Shown here piece by piece: positions 11,113 to 21,497 of a stretch of DNA of 57,500 bases (the first letter of the stretch is position 1; each line of letters opens with the position of its first letter). Below the pieces are notes generated by a model. The model did no database searches, was not told where the DNA came from, and saw only the letters and a program-made list of their open reading frames with translations. A program made the position numbers and the translations under genes. The stretch comes from Prorocentrum cordatum (lineage: Eukaryota > Sar > Dinophyceae > Prorocentrales > Prorocentraceae): positions 1 to 57,500 of the forward strand of contig CAUYUJ010005715.1 of the NCBI GenBank assembly GCA_963575745.1, read 5' to 3'.

Positions 11113-11871
11113 TCACATCGAATGTCGTTCGATCCAAACGGGTGACAGCAGGGCTCGAGCTGGAAGAGTTGCCAGTTTATGGGGGTAGGCCGCGGCTTCG
11201 CGCGCGCTTCGTCCTTCTAGAATATGCTTCTGGCCCGAGAAGGAACAAACACAGCGCGTCCCTGCACAGGCCACGGCCCCTGGGCGCCCCGAGAGGCCCA
11301 AACCTGAATCGCTTCCGCCGAAGACCAGTCTGGTAGCCTTCCTGTGGGGCGCCCCGAAAGCACAACGAGTGACTGAGGACATTCGAACGTCCGCGCGGCC
11401 GAGGAGCGAGGCCAGAGCAGGATCGCGCCACATATAACTGCCATGCGGGTGCTCCAGACAGAACGGGACCCGCAGACGACAACGCAATCGGATCACTCGA
11501 ATGCAAAAATCCAGACAGGCACTTCCAAGGGCAACTTTCTCGCGCTGAGGTCCAGGCAAACCTGGGAGGCCTCGAGGAAAAACTTGCTCCTCAGGGGCAC
11601 GTTCACGTTCTGCACCACCGAGGAGGAGGCAGGGCGGGGCCATCATGATCGCCAGCACTTCCCCTCTCCGCAGGCGGCGACGGATCTCCGCCCCCACGCA
11701 AGGCCGCAGCAGGTCGCCCAGCGGGCCGGCACGAATGTCCCACCCCCGCGAGTTGTAGCCCGCGTGCCTCGCAGCCGCCGCCACTCGCCCACCCCAGCTG
11801 AACAGCTCCGCGAGGAAGGGCGTCACGGGCGGAGCGCTGGCGTCGGCCAACGTCGCCCGCGCACGAGGCAC
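11113..11871 (-). pseudogene. C5-methyltransferase-like domain of DIRS-like element
   Basis: Opens MPRARATLADASAPPV, then FLAELFSWGGRVAAAARHAG, resembling SAM motif I (F.G.GG), and GWDIRAGPLGDLL. IMMAPPCLLL keeps the Pro-Cys of the catalytic PC motif of cytosine-5 methyltransferases, and PFCLEHPHGSYMW corresponds to the ENP motif with Asn changed to His. Later pieces are CAFGAPHRKATRL and AAYPHKLATLP. About 250 residues with no full set of ten motifs. I recall similar domains following the recombinase in dinoflagellate elements, but whether they methylate DNA is unknown. The ENP to EHP change suggests this copy may be inactive. Confidence 0.6.
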
Positions 11872-11929
11872 TCCTCGAGCTGGCGCCCGCAGTCGAGGAC
11901 GCGGGCCTGCTGCGCGGGCGGCAGCTCGC

Positions 11930-12680
11930 GCACGCGTCGCTCAGGCGGTCAGCCTTCCTGCATCGCGCCACGCTCTTGGCGGCCCCCCATCTCCACCGCT
12001 TCATGCACTCGCCTAAACTGCGGTCCCGATGAGCCATGTCGGTCGAGATCCCGCCGTGGCGGCCCTTGCAAGGCACCATGTCGCATCCCAGAGCCGCCAT
12101 CGCCTGCTCGAACATCTGATAGAATAGACTGCGGCACCATGGAAACGCATTCTCGTCCTCGGGGCCGCGCTCCAGGCGGCTCAGCATGCACCCTATCCAG
12201 GGCGTTCGGACCGAGACCATCACCACCATGCCGTCCGCCTCGCCTGTCCTGCTGCGCGTCAGGCTCCGCCCGCTCGGGAACATCACGGCGGCCAGCATGC
12301 CTTTCTCGAGCCAGGCGCGTCGGCCGACGCCAAACTCCGCCATCTTCCACGTCGCGATACAACCTTCGACCTCGGCATCCTCTCCGAGGGGCGCGCCCTG
12401 TTGGCCCGCGACCGCGATTAGCTCGTCAACGTGTATCTGGCACCGCGCGCGGGCCGACGCCCTCACGCCGTGGGCCTCCAGGAAAACCTGAGCTGGCGGC
12501 AGCTCCTCCCACGCCGCGCGGCGCGCTCGCGCGGTCGCCCGGTGGGCGTCGGCGCGCGAGCTCGCCTGCCCTGGCAGCTCCTCCTCGAAGCTGCTCTCGC
12601 TGTCGCCCATGGCGGCAGCGGCGGTCGCGCCCGCGGCCCTGGCGCCCATCAGGAGGGCGGCGGCGGCTCGACCCCATGGC
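11930..12680 (-). pseudogene. Tyrosine recombinase of DIRS-like element, catalytic Tyr lost
   Basis: Would integrate the element cDNA by site-specific strand exchange. An N-terminal SAM-like part (VFLEAHGVRASARARCQIHV, EGCIATWKMAEFG) leads to GMLAAVMF. The catalytic part has SLTRSRTGEADGMVVMV, FYQMFEQAMAALGCDMV and GRHGGISTDMAHRDRSL (the box II His/Arg region), then KRWRWGAAKSVARCRKADRL. In relatives I recall, the last motif is SV.RYEK; here Cys stands where the nucleophilic Tyr is expected. The segment between GMLAAVMF and the S-R-T-G-E motif is much shorter than usual, so the box I arginine region appears deleted. Both lesions predict no activity. Confidence 0.65.
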
Positions 12681-12999
12681 GTCGAGGTAGCCCGCTTCAG
12701 GCCCGCTGGCGGGGGCGCTCCGCCCGCCGCCGCGCGGCGTTCCAGCTCGCCGGTGGCTGCCCTGCTCGGCGCGCGCGCCCGTCGCGGGCGGCTGCTCGAC
12801 GCTCGGGGTCCGCCGGCGCCCACCGCCCCCCGCGGCGCCAGCAGGGCGCGCGCCAGCACCCGCGCCCGCGTCGGCTGGCTCCGCGGCGGCACGCGGCGCC
12901 GCAGGGCCGCCCTCCTCGAGACAGGAGGGCTCTGCACGCGAGGCGACCGCAGGGGCATCCGACCAGGCGCTAGGGCCCAGGCCATCAAAGGCCTTCTCA

Positions 13000-14735
13000 T
13001 CTCTGTCACGTCTCTCTCCCACCTGAGGCAGCAGGTGGGTCGCGCATTTCTCGGCCTCGTACTCCCTCGCAAACAATATGCCCCTCGCGTCGCTGCTGTT
13101 GAACTCAGAAAGCATCCACCTATAACTGAACCTGAGTCCGCGCCCGATGGAACAGGCGGCCGCGCGCCGAATCATCGCCAGCTGCTTGAAGCCCCTGGCC
13201 CGCGACCGTGAGAAGGCGAGGATCACCGACATGTTGTCCCCCAGCGGAAGGGCTCGGCCGTCATGGCCAGCGCGAGAACTAGCCGCGCGCTCCACGGCCA
13301 CGACCAGCGCTCGACCTCCGAGATGGAGGACCACTCCCTCGAAGGCCCACCGATATGCCAAGACCGCCCGCCAGCGCGCCGCATGCAGCAGCTCCGCCAC
13401 CACCTCCTCAAAATCGGCGCCCTGGCTCCAGCGCGCCACTTCCGCGCCCGGGATCGCGGGCGTCGCCTCTCGGGCGCCAACGCCGCCGTCCGCCAGCAGC
13501 TCCAGGCTGGCAGCCTCGACAGCGCGCCGCCGCGCGGCGCCCGCGCACAGACGATAGCAAGCGCGCTCGCAGGTGCGACCCACGCGCCCAACGTCCTCTG
13601 GCCCCCACAGCGAGCAGGCCAGCCCGAGGCCGTCGAGTGACGCATCCGAGTGGTGGATCCCAGGCAGCCAGCCAGCGCTCCAGTCTGCGCGCAAAAGTAT
13701 CACCCGCCCAGAGAAGGCCCGCAGCTCCTGCACCACGCTGTCCCACAGCGCAACTCGATCGAAGTTGCGGCGCTGACTGAATCGGTAGACGCAGTGGAGG
13801 CAGCCCAGGCTCTCGCGGCGCACCAGGCCCACGAACGCAAGGTGGCCCACGACGATCTCCAGCTCCAGGCCGCTCACCCTGCGGCGTCGCAGCAGCGCCT
13901 GCACCGCGCCTCGCACTCGCCAGAACCTGGCGGGAGCAAACCGAGTGCAGCCTGCGCGCCCGTCCAGCTGCACGCCCAAGGCCTCGCCGCCTGCGCTGCT
14001 CAAGGAGGTCTCGTGCACCTCGAGGCCGACGGTGCCGAAAGATTCCGCGGCCGCCGTCAGGGCCGCGCGAACCTGGCCCCCCGCCCCGCAGAACACCCCG
14101 ACATTGTCAACGCAGGTGCAGTGGCCCAAGGCCCGCGGGCCATCCAGGATCAGAAGGGGCCCGCGGTCGGCCGTCTCCAGCGCGCCTTCCAGCTCGCGCA
14201 GCTCCGCCACGCGTCGCGCGTTGGCCGACTGGGCGAAATGCAGCGACCGGGCCCACCCCATCGGCAGCGCGCGCGCCAGGGGGTATATCAGCGTGTCCTT
14301 GCCGAGCGCCGCGCCGTCCAGCTGCGCCAGGCCCAGCTCGCAGGCCCGCAGCGGGGGGCAGCCGAAAACCTCATGCAGCCCAAGCCCATTGTCGAGCAGG
14401 AGCCCGCGGAAGCAGTCCGTCACGTCGCGCGCGCCGAGCCGGGTGTCCAGGCCGCCCAGGGCGTCGCCCAGCTCCTCGCCTAGGTCAGCGCCGCCCGCCG
14501 TCAACCTCTCGACGCGGCTGAGACCATCTCCGCTGACAAAGTCGACCCCGGGCGGGCTCCTGAACAGACGATTCGCCTGGCGGCGGTCCAGGATCAGCCG
14601 CTGGCGATCGCCCTTCTTCCTGTCGAACAATACCACCACCTGGCAACGGCACGTAGTAGACAGCCGCACCAAGCCCACCTTCAGCAGCCGCCTGACCAGA
14701 CCGATGTAGATGGGGCGCGCGTGACTCAAAACTGG
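13000..14735 (-). pseudogene. DIRS-like reverse transcriptase and RNase H
   Basis: A long continuous minus-strand frame. RT motifs in order are VVLFDRKKGDRQRLILDRRQ (motif 1-2), GARDVTDCFRGLLL (motif A), ALPMGWARSLHFAQSANAR (motif B) and CTCVDNVGVFCG (motif C with VDN in place of (F/Y)xDD). GLEVHETSL and LEIVVGHLAFVGLVRRESLG follow. RNase H-like motifs are HHSDASLDGLGLACS (first Asp), LPLGDNMSVILAFSRSRARG and WMLSEFNSSDARGILF (the SE.N.AD signature). The frame then runs into a Pro/Ala/Gly-rich linker. The Asp to Asn in motif C may be a lineage trait rather than decay; I cannot tell from one copy. Confidence 0.75.
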
Positions 14736-15308
14736 GCCCACGCAGGTCGAACTGGACCGCATCTTGCGTGACTTTCGTCCACCTCCTCACGTGAACGCAC
14801 CACGTGGCTCTCGTAATCCTTCAACTGCATCCGCGCCGCCTTCGGCAGCAGGTCCGCGACGCGAGGCGCGCCAGCCATATCGTCGGGGACCGACAGCCGA
14901 GCGTGGGAGAAGGGGGCCAGCGTCGCATGGGCCAGCTGGGCGTATCCGCCTCGGCCCCGCAGCAGCCGCGCAAGACATTGCCACGGATCGCCCGCGCGGG
15001 CGGTCGCGCCCCAGCTGGCAGCCAGGACCTGCGTCCGCCGCAGCGCGTCGGGCTGGATGTCCGCCACGCGGGACCGCGTGGCGAGGCTAAGCGGCGCCGC
15101 AGGAAGCCGCCGTTCAGCGCGACCAGTTCAGGCTAGCCAGACCCTCGTTGGCCAAGTGGCGCACGCGCGCACGGCCACGGCGACCGAGCGGGGCTGCCAA
15201 GTCAGCGCCCAGCTCGCGCTGTCCAGGCAGCGGGTAGACCTGCCCGCCTCGCAGAGCCTCTGCCTCCAGGCCCAGGGGGGGCCTCACCCCCGGCCCCGTG
15301 CCCATCAT
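14736..15308 (-). pseudogene. DIRS-like element connector upstream of RT
   Basis: Two pieces in different frames. 15308-15114 ends ARVRHLANEGLASLNWSR then TGA. 15067-14736 contains APRVADLLPKAARMQLKDYE and then SREEVDESHARCGPVRPAW, a segment I recall lying directly before the RT palm in these elements. It ends at TGA and RT continues in another frame, so there is a nonsense codon and a frameshift within about 400 bp. Confidence 0.55.
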
Positions 15309-15489
15309 TTGGACACGGCGGCAGCCGCTGCGTCGCCAGGCCTCGCCCTGCCTCGCACGCGCCCACGACCACCGCCGCTGCCTCTGCCGCCGCCGTCCTC
15401 AGCGCCCGCGCGGGGGGTGGCCCCCAGCACCCAGCGCGCCAGCCACATCGCCACTGCCCCCAGCGCCGCGCCCGCCCACTGCCAGCGCG

Positions 15490-15790
15490 CGGCCGCGCCC
15501 GAGCGCCACCTGGCGGTCCGCTCCGCCGCGGGCCGCGCGGTTCGCGAAACTCCGCAGCTCGGGCGACGCCACGTCGAAGGGGTCGCCGGTGCCAGTGAGG
15601 AGACGCCCCGCCCCCGAAGCAGCCGGCTGCCCAGGTTCGACCCGATGCGCCTCGGCGATCTGCGCCTTGCGCCGAGCCGCGACCTCCAGGCACGCCGGCC
15701 CACCGAGGTTAAGGGCTTCCGCTGCGACGTCGCCAGGTTCCAAGGGATGGTGCTGGAGGGCCGTGAGCTCGCGCGCGAGGAGCGCCGCAG
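15490..15790 (-). pseudogene. DIRS-like gag-region segment
   Basis: The minus-strand frame reads LNLGGPACLEVAARRKAQIA, then GTGDPFDVASPELRSFANRA. This helix-rich segment (LGG..CLE...RR.Q...EAH) is one I recall in the N-terminal region of dinoflagellate DIRS-like polyproteins. The flanking sequence to 16394 stays open in this frame but is compositionally biased. A plus-strand frame at 15550-16230 is also open and slightly plausible, so the assignment depends on agreement with the downstream RT direction. Confidence 0.45.
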
Positions 15791-16499
15791 GCGCCGCTTG
15801 CCCGCGGGGCTGGGTGCCCCCCTCGGGGAGGAGCCGAGCAGGATGGTGGACTGGCACGGTGACGAGTGCGGCCTGGACACGGGGGTGCTCGAAGGGGCGC
15901 GGCGGCGACTCCGGGGCAAGCGCGATCTCACGAGCGCCCCGCAGGTCCCCGAGACTCCCGGCGACGAGGAGGCGACGCGCCCGGCCTTGGGCCCGCCCCC
16001 GCTGGAAGACGCCAAGACGGCGCTGCTGGTGGCGGAGCTGCACGCGGGAGGCGGCCTGCAGCTCGGCGATGAGGTCGCGCCGACCTCTGGCGACGTCGCG
16101 GCGGGGTCGAAGGTGGTCGGTAGCCGCCCCGATGGGCGCCCCGTGCTGTGCGAGCGGGTCTCGATCGGCGACGTGTCCACCGGGCGCGCCGAGGCGTTCG
16201 CCAACGATGGTAGGGTAGCTGAGCGGGCGGCTCTGGCCGACGCATCGCCGCCCGCCGCCGAGGCCCCCCTCGACCTCCGCGACGTGGCCCGCGCGGAGCC
16301 CACCGCCGTAGGAGGCGCTGACACTCTCGTGAGGGCGGCGAGGCCGCCAGTCGCGAGGACGTCCGGGAGCTCTCGGTGGAGTGGCAAGAATCAAGGGGTG
16401 GCGCCGAGCTGTAGGAGAGAGCAGTGAGGAGGCTCTGGACGGCTGCGAGCTTCGCGGGGCTGGGACGGCGCTTCACCTTTGCCAGCGTTTCACGCAGCA

Positions 16500-16790
16500 C
16501 GGCGGATACCCGAATACGTGCAGCAGCGAGACGTGCCAGCGCCAGTCCGCCTTCCGCTCCACATCGCGGTCACCGTCGGGCGTCTCCACCACCTAGCACT
16601 CGTGACGCCCGTCTGGGTGGACGGGCCAGAGCAGGAACCGCTCGTGCGTCCACTCATCGCCGTCGAACTTCACTAGCAGGCGCGATCCTGGGCGGCGCTC
16701 CTCGTAGGTCGACATGTCCACGGGCGGCCACCGGCAGAGGGGATGCCGAGGGAGCCGCGCTCCCGCGTCCAGCGGGATCGCCCACAGCAC
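16500..16790 (-). pseudogene. DIRS-like N-terminal segment with internal TAG
   Basis: Minus strand: DMSTYEERRPGSRLLVKFDG, then WTHERFLLWPVHPDGRHEC, a TAG stop at 16593-16595, and in the same frame VVETPDGDRDVERKADW. The phrase across the stop (W.ER.LLWP...DG.......TPDGD...E) is contiguous in relatives I recall, so the stop is a point lesion in a relic. Confidence 0.5.
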
Positions 16791-17090
16791 CGGCGCCAGC
16801 CAGGGCGGCCACGCCAGGGGGCAGGACAGCGGCGGCGGTCAGACCGGGCAGGCTGGACAGGACAGAGGGCGGCAGTCGGGGGGCGGCGCGCTCGCCCGCC
16901 CCGAGAGCCACTCGTGCCGCCTCCGCCACCGCCCCGCGCGCCAGCTCGCGCAACACGCCGGGCCCAGCCTCCGCCAGGGCCGCGCAGAGGCCCGCCACCA
17001 CCATCTGGCAGCGGGCCCTCAGCGCGCTGGAGCTTGAGACCACAACTGTTGCGGAGACCGCAAGATGAGAAACGACAGGCCGAGGCACAA
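16655..17090 (-). other. Ala-rich open segment at the 5' end of the DIRS-like relic
   Basis: A minus-strand frame reading SSALRARCQMVVAGLCAALA and then ELARGAVAEAARVALGAGER. It has helical, Ala-rich composition and no domain. It is placed where the polyprotein N-terminus should be, and may or may not be coding. Confidence 0.25.
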
Positions 17091-17199
17091 TCGAAGCAAT
17101 ACCGTGGTCCCCACAAACATTGGTGATACTAAGATTGTTTCACGTTAGCCTCCTGGGGGGGACGTGGATTTACCACGGGCACTTATTTGATCGATCTCC

Positions 17200-17460
17200 T
17201 CCGAGATGGTCCCAAGATGACCCCCGAGGCTCCCAAGAGTGCCGCAAGAGATCCCCAAGAGGTGCCCAGGAGGCCCCAAGAGGCCCCTTAGGCCCCCCCC
17301 CATCAAGACCCCCCAATAATTTCGAAGAGGCTCCCCTCAGGCACCCAAGACACTTCAAGAGGCCCCCAGGACCACCAAGAGGCCCCCAAGAGGCCCCAAG
17401 AGGCCTACAAGAAGCTCTCAAGAGACATCCGAAGAGACTCCGACAAGCATCTAAAAGACC
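17200..17460. repeat. CCAAGAGGCC degenerate repeat, block 1
   Basis: CCCAAGAGGCCCC-type units of about 12-15 nt spaced in multiples of three. Related blocks lie at 31430-32060, 44460-44600 and 44760-45140, and in reverse orientation at 26800-27950. Confidence 0.8.
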
Positions 17461-17477
17461 TCTGGCCTTTCTGCTCG

Positions 17478-17600
17478 CCCTCCTCCTCGTCCTCCTCCTC
17501 CTCCTCCTCCGCCTCATCTTCCTCATCCGCCTCATCCTCCTCCTCCTCCTCCCTCCTCCCTCCTCCCCCTCCTCATCCTCTGCGTCTGGTTCCTCCTCCG
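17478..17600. repeat. CCT/CTC microsatellite
   Basis: Imperfect CTC runs directly after the CCAAGAGG block. The same pairing occurs at 32075-32165 after 31430-32060. Confidence 0.9.
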
Positions 17601-17639
17601 TCACCTCCCCCCCTTGGTATATGACCGCCTCCAAGCCTT

Positions 17640-18010
17640 GATTCCACTGCGTGCTACCCCACATGCCTGATCAGGGCAACTCGCCTGGGCATCGTTTCTG
17701 GATGGACTGGTGGGGTTTCGCGAAGCGTCTAGAATTAAAATGCAGACCTCAGAAACCAGACAGCCGAGGTCTTGATCTTTTTCGTGGGCGGTCCCCGAAG
17801 TCCCGGCCCTGTCCCCTGGGCCGGTTTTTCCTCCTCAGTCGTCTTCTGACGGTCCTGTTGTTCATCCTGGCTCGCTCTCTGACGGCCCTGGCGCCTGGCG
17901 AGGGCCCCCCGAGGCCGAAGACTGCGAGGAAATGCGGACTCGATGCTTGTTTACAGGTTTCCCTCAGGACCCGTATGCTTCATGCCGATTGGCAGCGCGC
18001 GCAAGGGGGT
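17640..18010. other. No recognisable gene
   Basis: Mixed sequence without a credible coding frame. The stretch GACGGCCCTGGCGCCTGGCG near 17880 resembles pieces near 19200 and 35420, which suggests another low-copy dispersed repeat. Confidence 0.4.
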
Positions 18011-18019
18011 GGGTAGGGG

Positions 18020-18133
18020 AGGGGGAAAGGCTTCTTAGAAGAGGGCTGCTTCTGAAAGGGCGCAAGCCCTGCATCTATAGACAAGGCCCGCGGCTTCTGA
18101 GAAGCGGAGGTGCTTCTGAGAAGCCCTCCCCAC
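18020..18133. repeat. Foldback family B, copy 1
   Basis: The left arm GGGAAAGGCTTCTTAGAAG and then GGCTGCTTCTG pairs with the right arm GCTTCTGAGAAGCGGAGG and then GCTTCTGAGAAGCCCTCCCC. A second copy with similar arms and spacer is at 24451-24571. Confidence 0.75.
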
Positions 18134-18427
18134 TCCCCCTACCCCCTCCAGCGCGTGGCCGCCGTATGCTTCATGGTGAGACAGCGGCGACGCGGGGCAC
18201 TCCCCCCCGGACCGCGCGCGGAGCTCCAGCGAGCCCCGGGCGTCCCCTCCTCCTCGCCGACGGCCGCGCAGTATCCGCCGCGCCAGGGGTCGCCCGGCAT
18301 GCCCCTCGGGGGGTCTGCGGGGCAACATTCGCCGAGGGCTTCTGTCGATGCCGATCGTGGTCCCGGTCCATGTCGGCCATCGCCGATTCGCGAGTATGGT
18401 ACACGAGTTGACGCTGACCAAGGTCGA

Positions 18428-18486
18428 CAGTGACCAAGATCGACACGACGTTTCCACGTTCGGTCTTGGTCGTGGTACCCGTTTTC
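18428..18486. repeat. Dispersed dyad repeat, copy 2
   Basis: GACCAAGATCGACACGACG, then TTCGGTCTTGGTCGTGGTAC. This matches the minus strand of 835-905. Confidence 0.75.
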
Positions 18487-18721
18487 TTCGGAGGGAGCGG
18501 CTCCCGAAGGGGGAACTTCGAGCCCTGGGGCCATCGCAGATCGATCCGGCCCTCAAAGAGCAGCATGCGGATTGGTGTGGGGCTCCGGTCGTCATGCTTC
18601 GGAGTGCTGCGACTTTCTTCGCAGCGCCGGACCTCGGGAGGCGAGGGGGAGGGTGGCGGTATCGGCACTCCCGGAGCGTTCCAGAGCGGTCTGAGACGGT
18701 CCCAGAGGGCTCTGGAAGGGA

Positions 18722-19092
18722 GGCAACGTTAGGTGAGGACCAGCTCAGGGGGGAAGACGTCCAGCCAGAATCGGCAACGCATCGCCGACAGATCGGCGAT
18801 AGGCCCCCGATGGCGAATCCGTGCGCCACTGGGCGGGAGCGGGGCATCGGGCTAGCATCGGTGATGAAGGGGCGCTCGGGGGCCGATGCGCCCCCCCCGA
18901 GCGGATTCCTCCCTATCATTAAATCGGGCCTGTCCCTCTGCAGGAGGGATATTCACAAATAGGCAAAAAAAAGTCTGGGGACTATTGTTTGACTACGTTT
19001 GAGCATGTTGGGGGTATTTTGCAAATAGTTCTTTATGTTTCGCCCCAAATCCCCCTGTAGGGGAACAGGCCCGACCTAACCCTAACGTTGCC
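18722..19092. mobile_element. GGCAACGTT inverted-repeat element, split copy
   Basis: Begins GGCAACGTTAGGTGAGG and ends CCTAACCCTAACGTTGCC. It contains a complete 151-bp MITE (18924-19074) and several ATCGGCGAT palindromes. Without the inner MITE it is about 220 bp, close to the 193-bp relative at 22309-22501. Confidence 0.5.
18924..19074. mobile_element. MITE family 1 (TCGGGC ends), copy 1
   Basis: A 151-bp unit with terminal inverted repeats TCGGGCCTGTCCCTCTGCAGG (left, first 20 shown matching) and, at the right end read in reverse, TCGGGCCTGTTCCCCTACAG. The AT-rich interior includes AGTCTGGGGACTATTG. Same ends and the AGTCTGGGGAC core occur at 44873-45019. It has no coding capacity. The target duplication is not clear. 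Confidence 0.8.
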
Positions 19093-19284
19093 CCCTACCA
19101 GAGCGATGTAGCCCGATCCTGCACCCGACCCAGACACGTAGCATCCTCTGTTAAAAGCACGTGGTGCCCAGAAATCTCGACCCCTTCCACAAGGCCGGCT
19201 TTGCATCCCGAGCGGCTTCCCGACAGCCCCAGGACCCGGCGAGGGCTCCCTGAGGCGGAAAACGGCCAAACTTATCCTGGGTGA

Positions 19285-19500
19285 GGCTTCCAGAACTGGA
19301 GGCCTCCGAGATGGGGTCCGAGTAGATGGGGTCGGAGAATCGCGCCGCATCGCCGATACATCGGCGATGCATCGGCGATGCATCGGCGATGCACCGGCGA
19401 TGCGTCGTCGACGTGGACGATGCATCGGCGACGTCGACGTGAAGTAACTCGGGCTCCACATCGAGCTGCATCGACGATGCATCGGCGATGCGGCGTGATG
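19285..19500. repeat. ATCGGCGAT palindrome cluster, dispersed repeat copy 2
   Basis: After AGATGGGGTCGGAGAATCG comes a run of GCATCGGCGAT units, roughly ten, partly overlapping. Isolated units also occur at 18770-18860, 22420-22460 and 1860-1885. Confidence 0.85.
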
Positions 19501-19779
19501 TTCCGAGCCTGTCTATTCTGACCCCATCTGGGATGGCCTAGAAAACCGCGAGCATGTTTGGGGAATTGCCGATCCCTCCCTGGCCAGGACCTGTGCCCAG
19601 CGACGCCTTCCGGCGCGCGCGCGCAGGCGCCGGCGAGGGCCCGGGGGGCTCGGTGGTGCAGCGGCGGAGGCGCCCGCGCTCGAAAAAAGGGAGAGGGCTC
19701 GCCGCCCAGCGCCCACCGCCCGGGGGTCTGCGTGGCCCCGGGAGGTGGGAAGGCGAGGGGAGGCGAGGGGGGGGGAGAA

Positions 19780-20168
19780 CGACGATGAGGACGAGGACGA
19801 AGACGACGACAACGACGACGACAGAAGACGACGACAGACGGCGATGACGACGACGACGACGCCGACGCCAACGACGAGGGGGACAGTAGTTATAGCTCGA
19901 TGATGAGCGTGGTGGGTCCCCCCTGACGGGTGTCAAGCTCGCCTCGTCGGCGCACCGCAACAGGGCGTGCGGCGCCTTCTGCTCGAGGTGACTGCCGCGA
20001 CAAGGGGCGAGCGGGGGGGGGGAACAGATGGGAGGGGAGAGGGGCGTGGATCAGGACAACGGGGAAGGGAGGGCGGGGGTCGAGGAGGATTGCAAGGAGT
20101 CAACTCTCCCTGCCCTCCGGTCCTTCCTATTTCTCCCCTCCCCTCCGACGGAGGCCGCGATCAAGGCA

Positions 20169-20210
<42 letters not shown>

Positions 20211-20415
20211 ACGACAAACGAACGACGCATGGACGCAGCAACGACGGCGAAACGGCGCCGCCGCCTACGACGGCGACACCAGCGACCGCGACGGAACCGC
20301 CGACGACGACAGCGCCGAGAGTAACCGCGACGGTGACGGCGGTGACGAAGCCAACGAGGGCGGCGACGACGCCGCTGGCGACGGCGGCGACGACGCTGGC
20401 GCGACGACGGCAGCT

Positions 20416-20450
<35 letters not shown>

Positions 20451-20740
20451 AACGACGACGACGACGACGACAACGACGACGACGGCGACGGCGACGGCCG
20501 CGGCGACGGCGACGACGACGGCGACGGCCGCGGCGACGGCGACGACGACGACCGCGACGGCGATGACGGCGACAAAGCCAATACGGCGACGACGACGACG
20601 ACGACGCTGGCGACGGCGGCGACGACACTGGAGACGACGACAGCGCTGGCGACGGCGACGGCGACGACAACGACTACGGCGACGACGACGACTACCTCGA
20701 CGACGGCGGCCACGGCGACGGCGACGGCGGCGGCTCGTGA
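19780..20740. repeat. GAC/CGA trinucleotide array
   Basis: Pure CGA runs near 20160-20215 and 20415-20480, otherwise interrupted by GGC and CAA variants. The low-complexity Thr-, Arg- or Asp-rich frames are not credible genes. 19980-20150 is a less repetitive island with no recognised gene. Confidence 0.92.
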
Positions 20741-20870
20741 GAGCCCTCGCGTACAGCTCTGTTGGAGCTCCTCGGAGGCCCCCGGGGCAGTCGTGGAGCC
20801 CTGCTTGGCTGTGCCCTGTGGGCCGTCGGGGGGCGATCTTTCGGGCGCACGCGGACGTGGACTACGGATC

Positions 20871-20902
20871 CGTGGATCTGGCGCGCGGGTGCCAGATCCA
20901 CG
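20871..20902. other. Perfect 12-bp stem hairpin
   Basis: CGTGGATCTGGC, an 8-nt loop, then GCCAGATCCACG. It is not followed by a T run and sits in otherwise unassigned sequence. Confidence 0.8.
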
Positions 20903-21059
20903 CGTCGGGAAAAACACTCCCCGAAGCAGGAAGCCTGTGCCGCCTGGTTTTGCGACAGAGCGCGTCGATGTTGCACGGAATGGAGCGACAAACAACTGCA
21001 TAAGCAGAATTTCTCGGAGCTCCGCGCTGAGCTCCGAACGTCTATATGTTTCTGGTGTT

Positions 21060-21269
21060 GTTTGTTTCTCGAGGTATGGCGACGTCCACCGCGCGATTCT
21101 TCAAGTCTCAGCGCGCCTCACGTCGTCAGCCAACTCCCGAGTGCTCGACGACCTTGCGCCCGACAGCTACACGGCATGGTTTGACGAGCGGTTCGGAGCA
21201 CATCGGAAACAATATAATTACAGCGGGTTCGTGTCGCTCAACATTGAACGATCGGTGGCTTTTGAATAG
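21060..21269 (+). other. Possible exon, unassigned
   Basis: The plus-strand frame reads RYGDVHRAILQVSARLTSSA, then VLDDLAPDSYTAWFDERFGA and YNYSGFVSLNIER, ending in a stop. The amino-acid mix is protein-like compared with the surrounding repeats, but no family is recognised and the opposite strand is also open. Confidence 0.25.
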
Positions 21270-21497
21270 CCAGGTCGTTCCACACTGGCCGACTTGGGGC
21301 CCCTGGCAACGTGCAACCCTGACCGCCCGCGGCGGAGTCACAGCCGCGTCGACACGACACGAACCTACCGCAAAGAAGTGAAGACCAGACGGCGCTCTCG
21401 GAGTGATCCTGAACGCTCTGAGAACATTCCAGAACGCTATGGAGCGATGAATCCCGATCCTGGATTCAATTCACAAAAGCGCGTCAGCAGAGCAAGA

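Larger units (their letters stand above)
11113..17090 (-). mobile_element. Decayed DIRS-like retroelement with methyltransferase-like tail
   Basis: Minus-strand order is gag-like segments (17090-15490), a connector (15308-14736), RT plus RNase H (14735-13000), a Pro/Ala linker, tyrosine recombinase (12680-11930) and a cytosine-methyltransferase-like domain (11871-11113). RT-RNase H followed by a tyrosine recombinase instead of a DDE integrase defines the DIRS group. Lesions include TAG at 16593-16595, TGA at about 15114-15116 and frameshifts near 14735, 12680 and 11900. Flanking inverted or split direct repeats, expected for DIRS, were not recognised. Confidence 0.75.

Noticed and set aside
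15057-16427. Plus-strand 456-codon open frame as a host gene
   Set aside because: GC-rich and open on both strands; the minus-strand reading fits the gag region of the DIRS-like element whose RT lies directly downstream.
19071-19090. CCTAACCCTAAC as a telomere-like repeat
   Set aside because: Only two short units, located at the end of an inverted-repeat element.
19930-21003. 357-codon Thr/Ala/Arg-rich open frame
   Set aside because: Produced by the GAC/CGA array; equal-length frames exist on the other strand.
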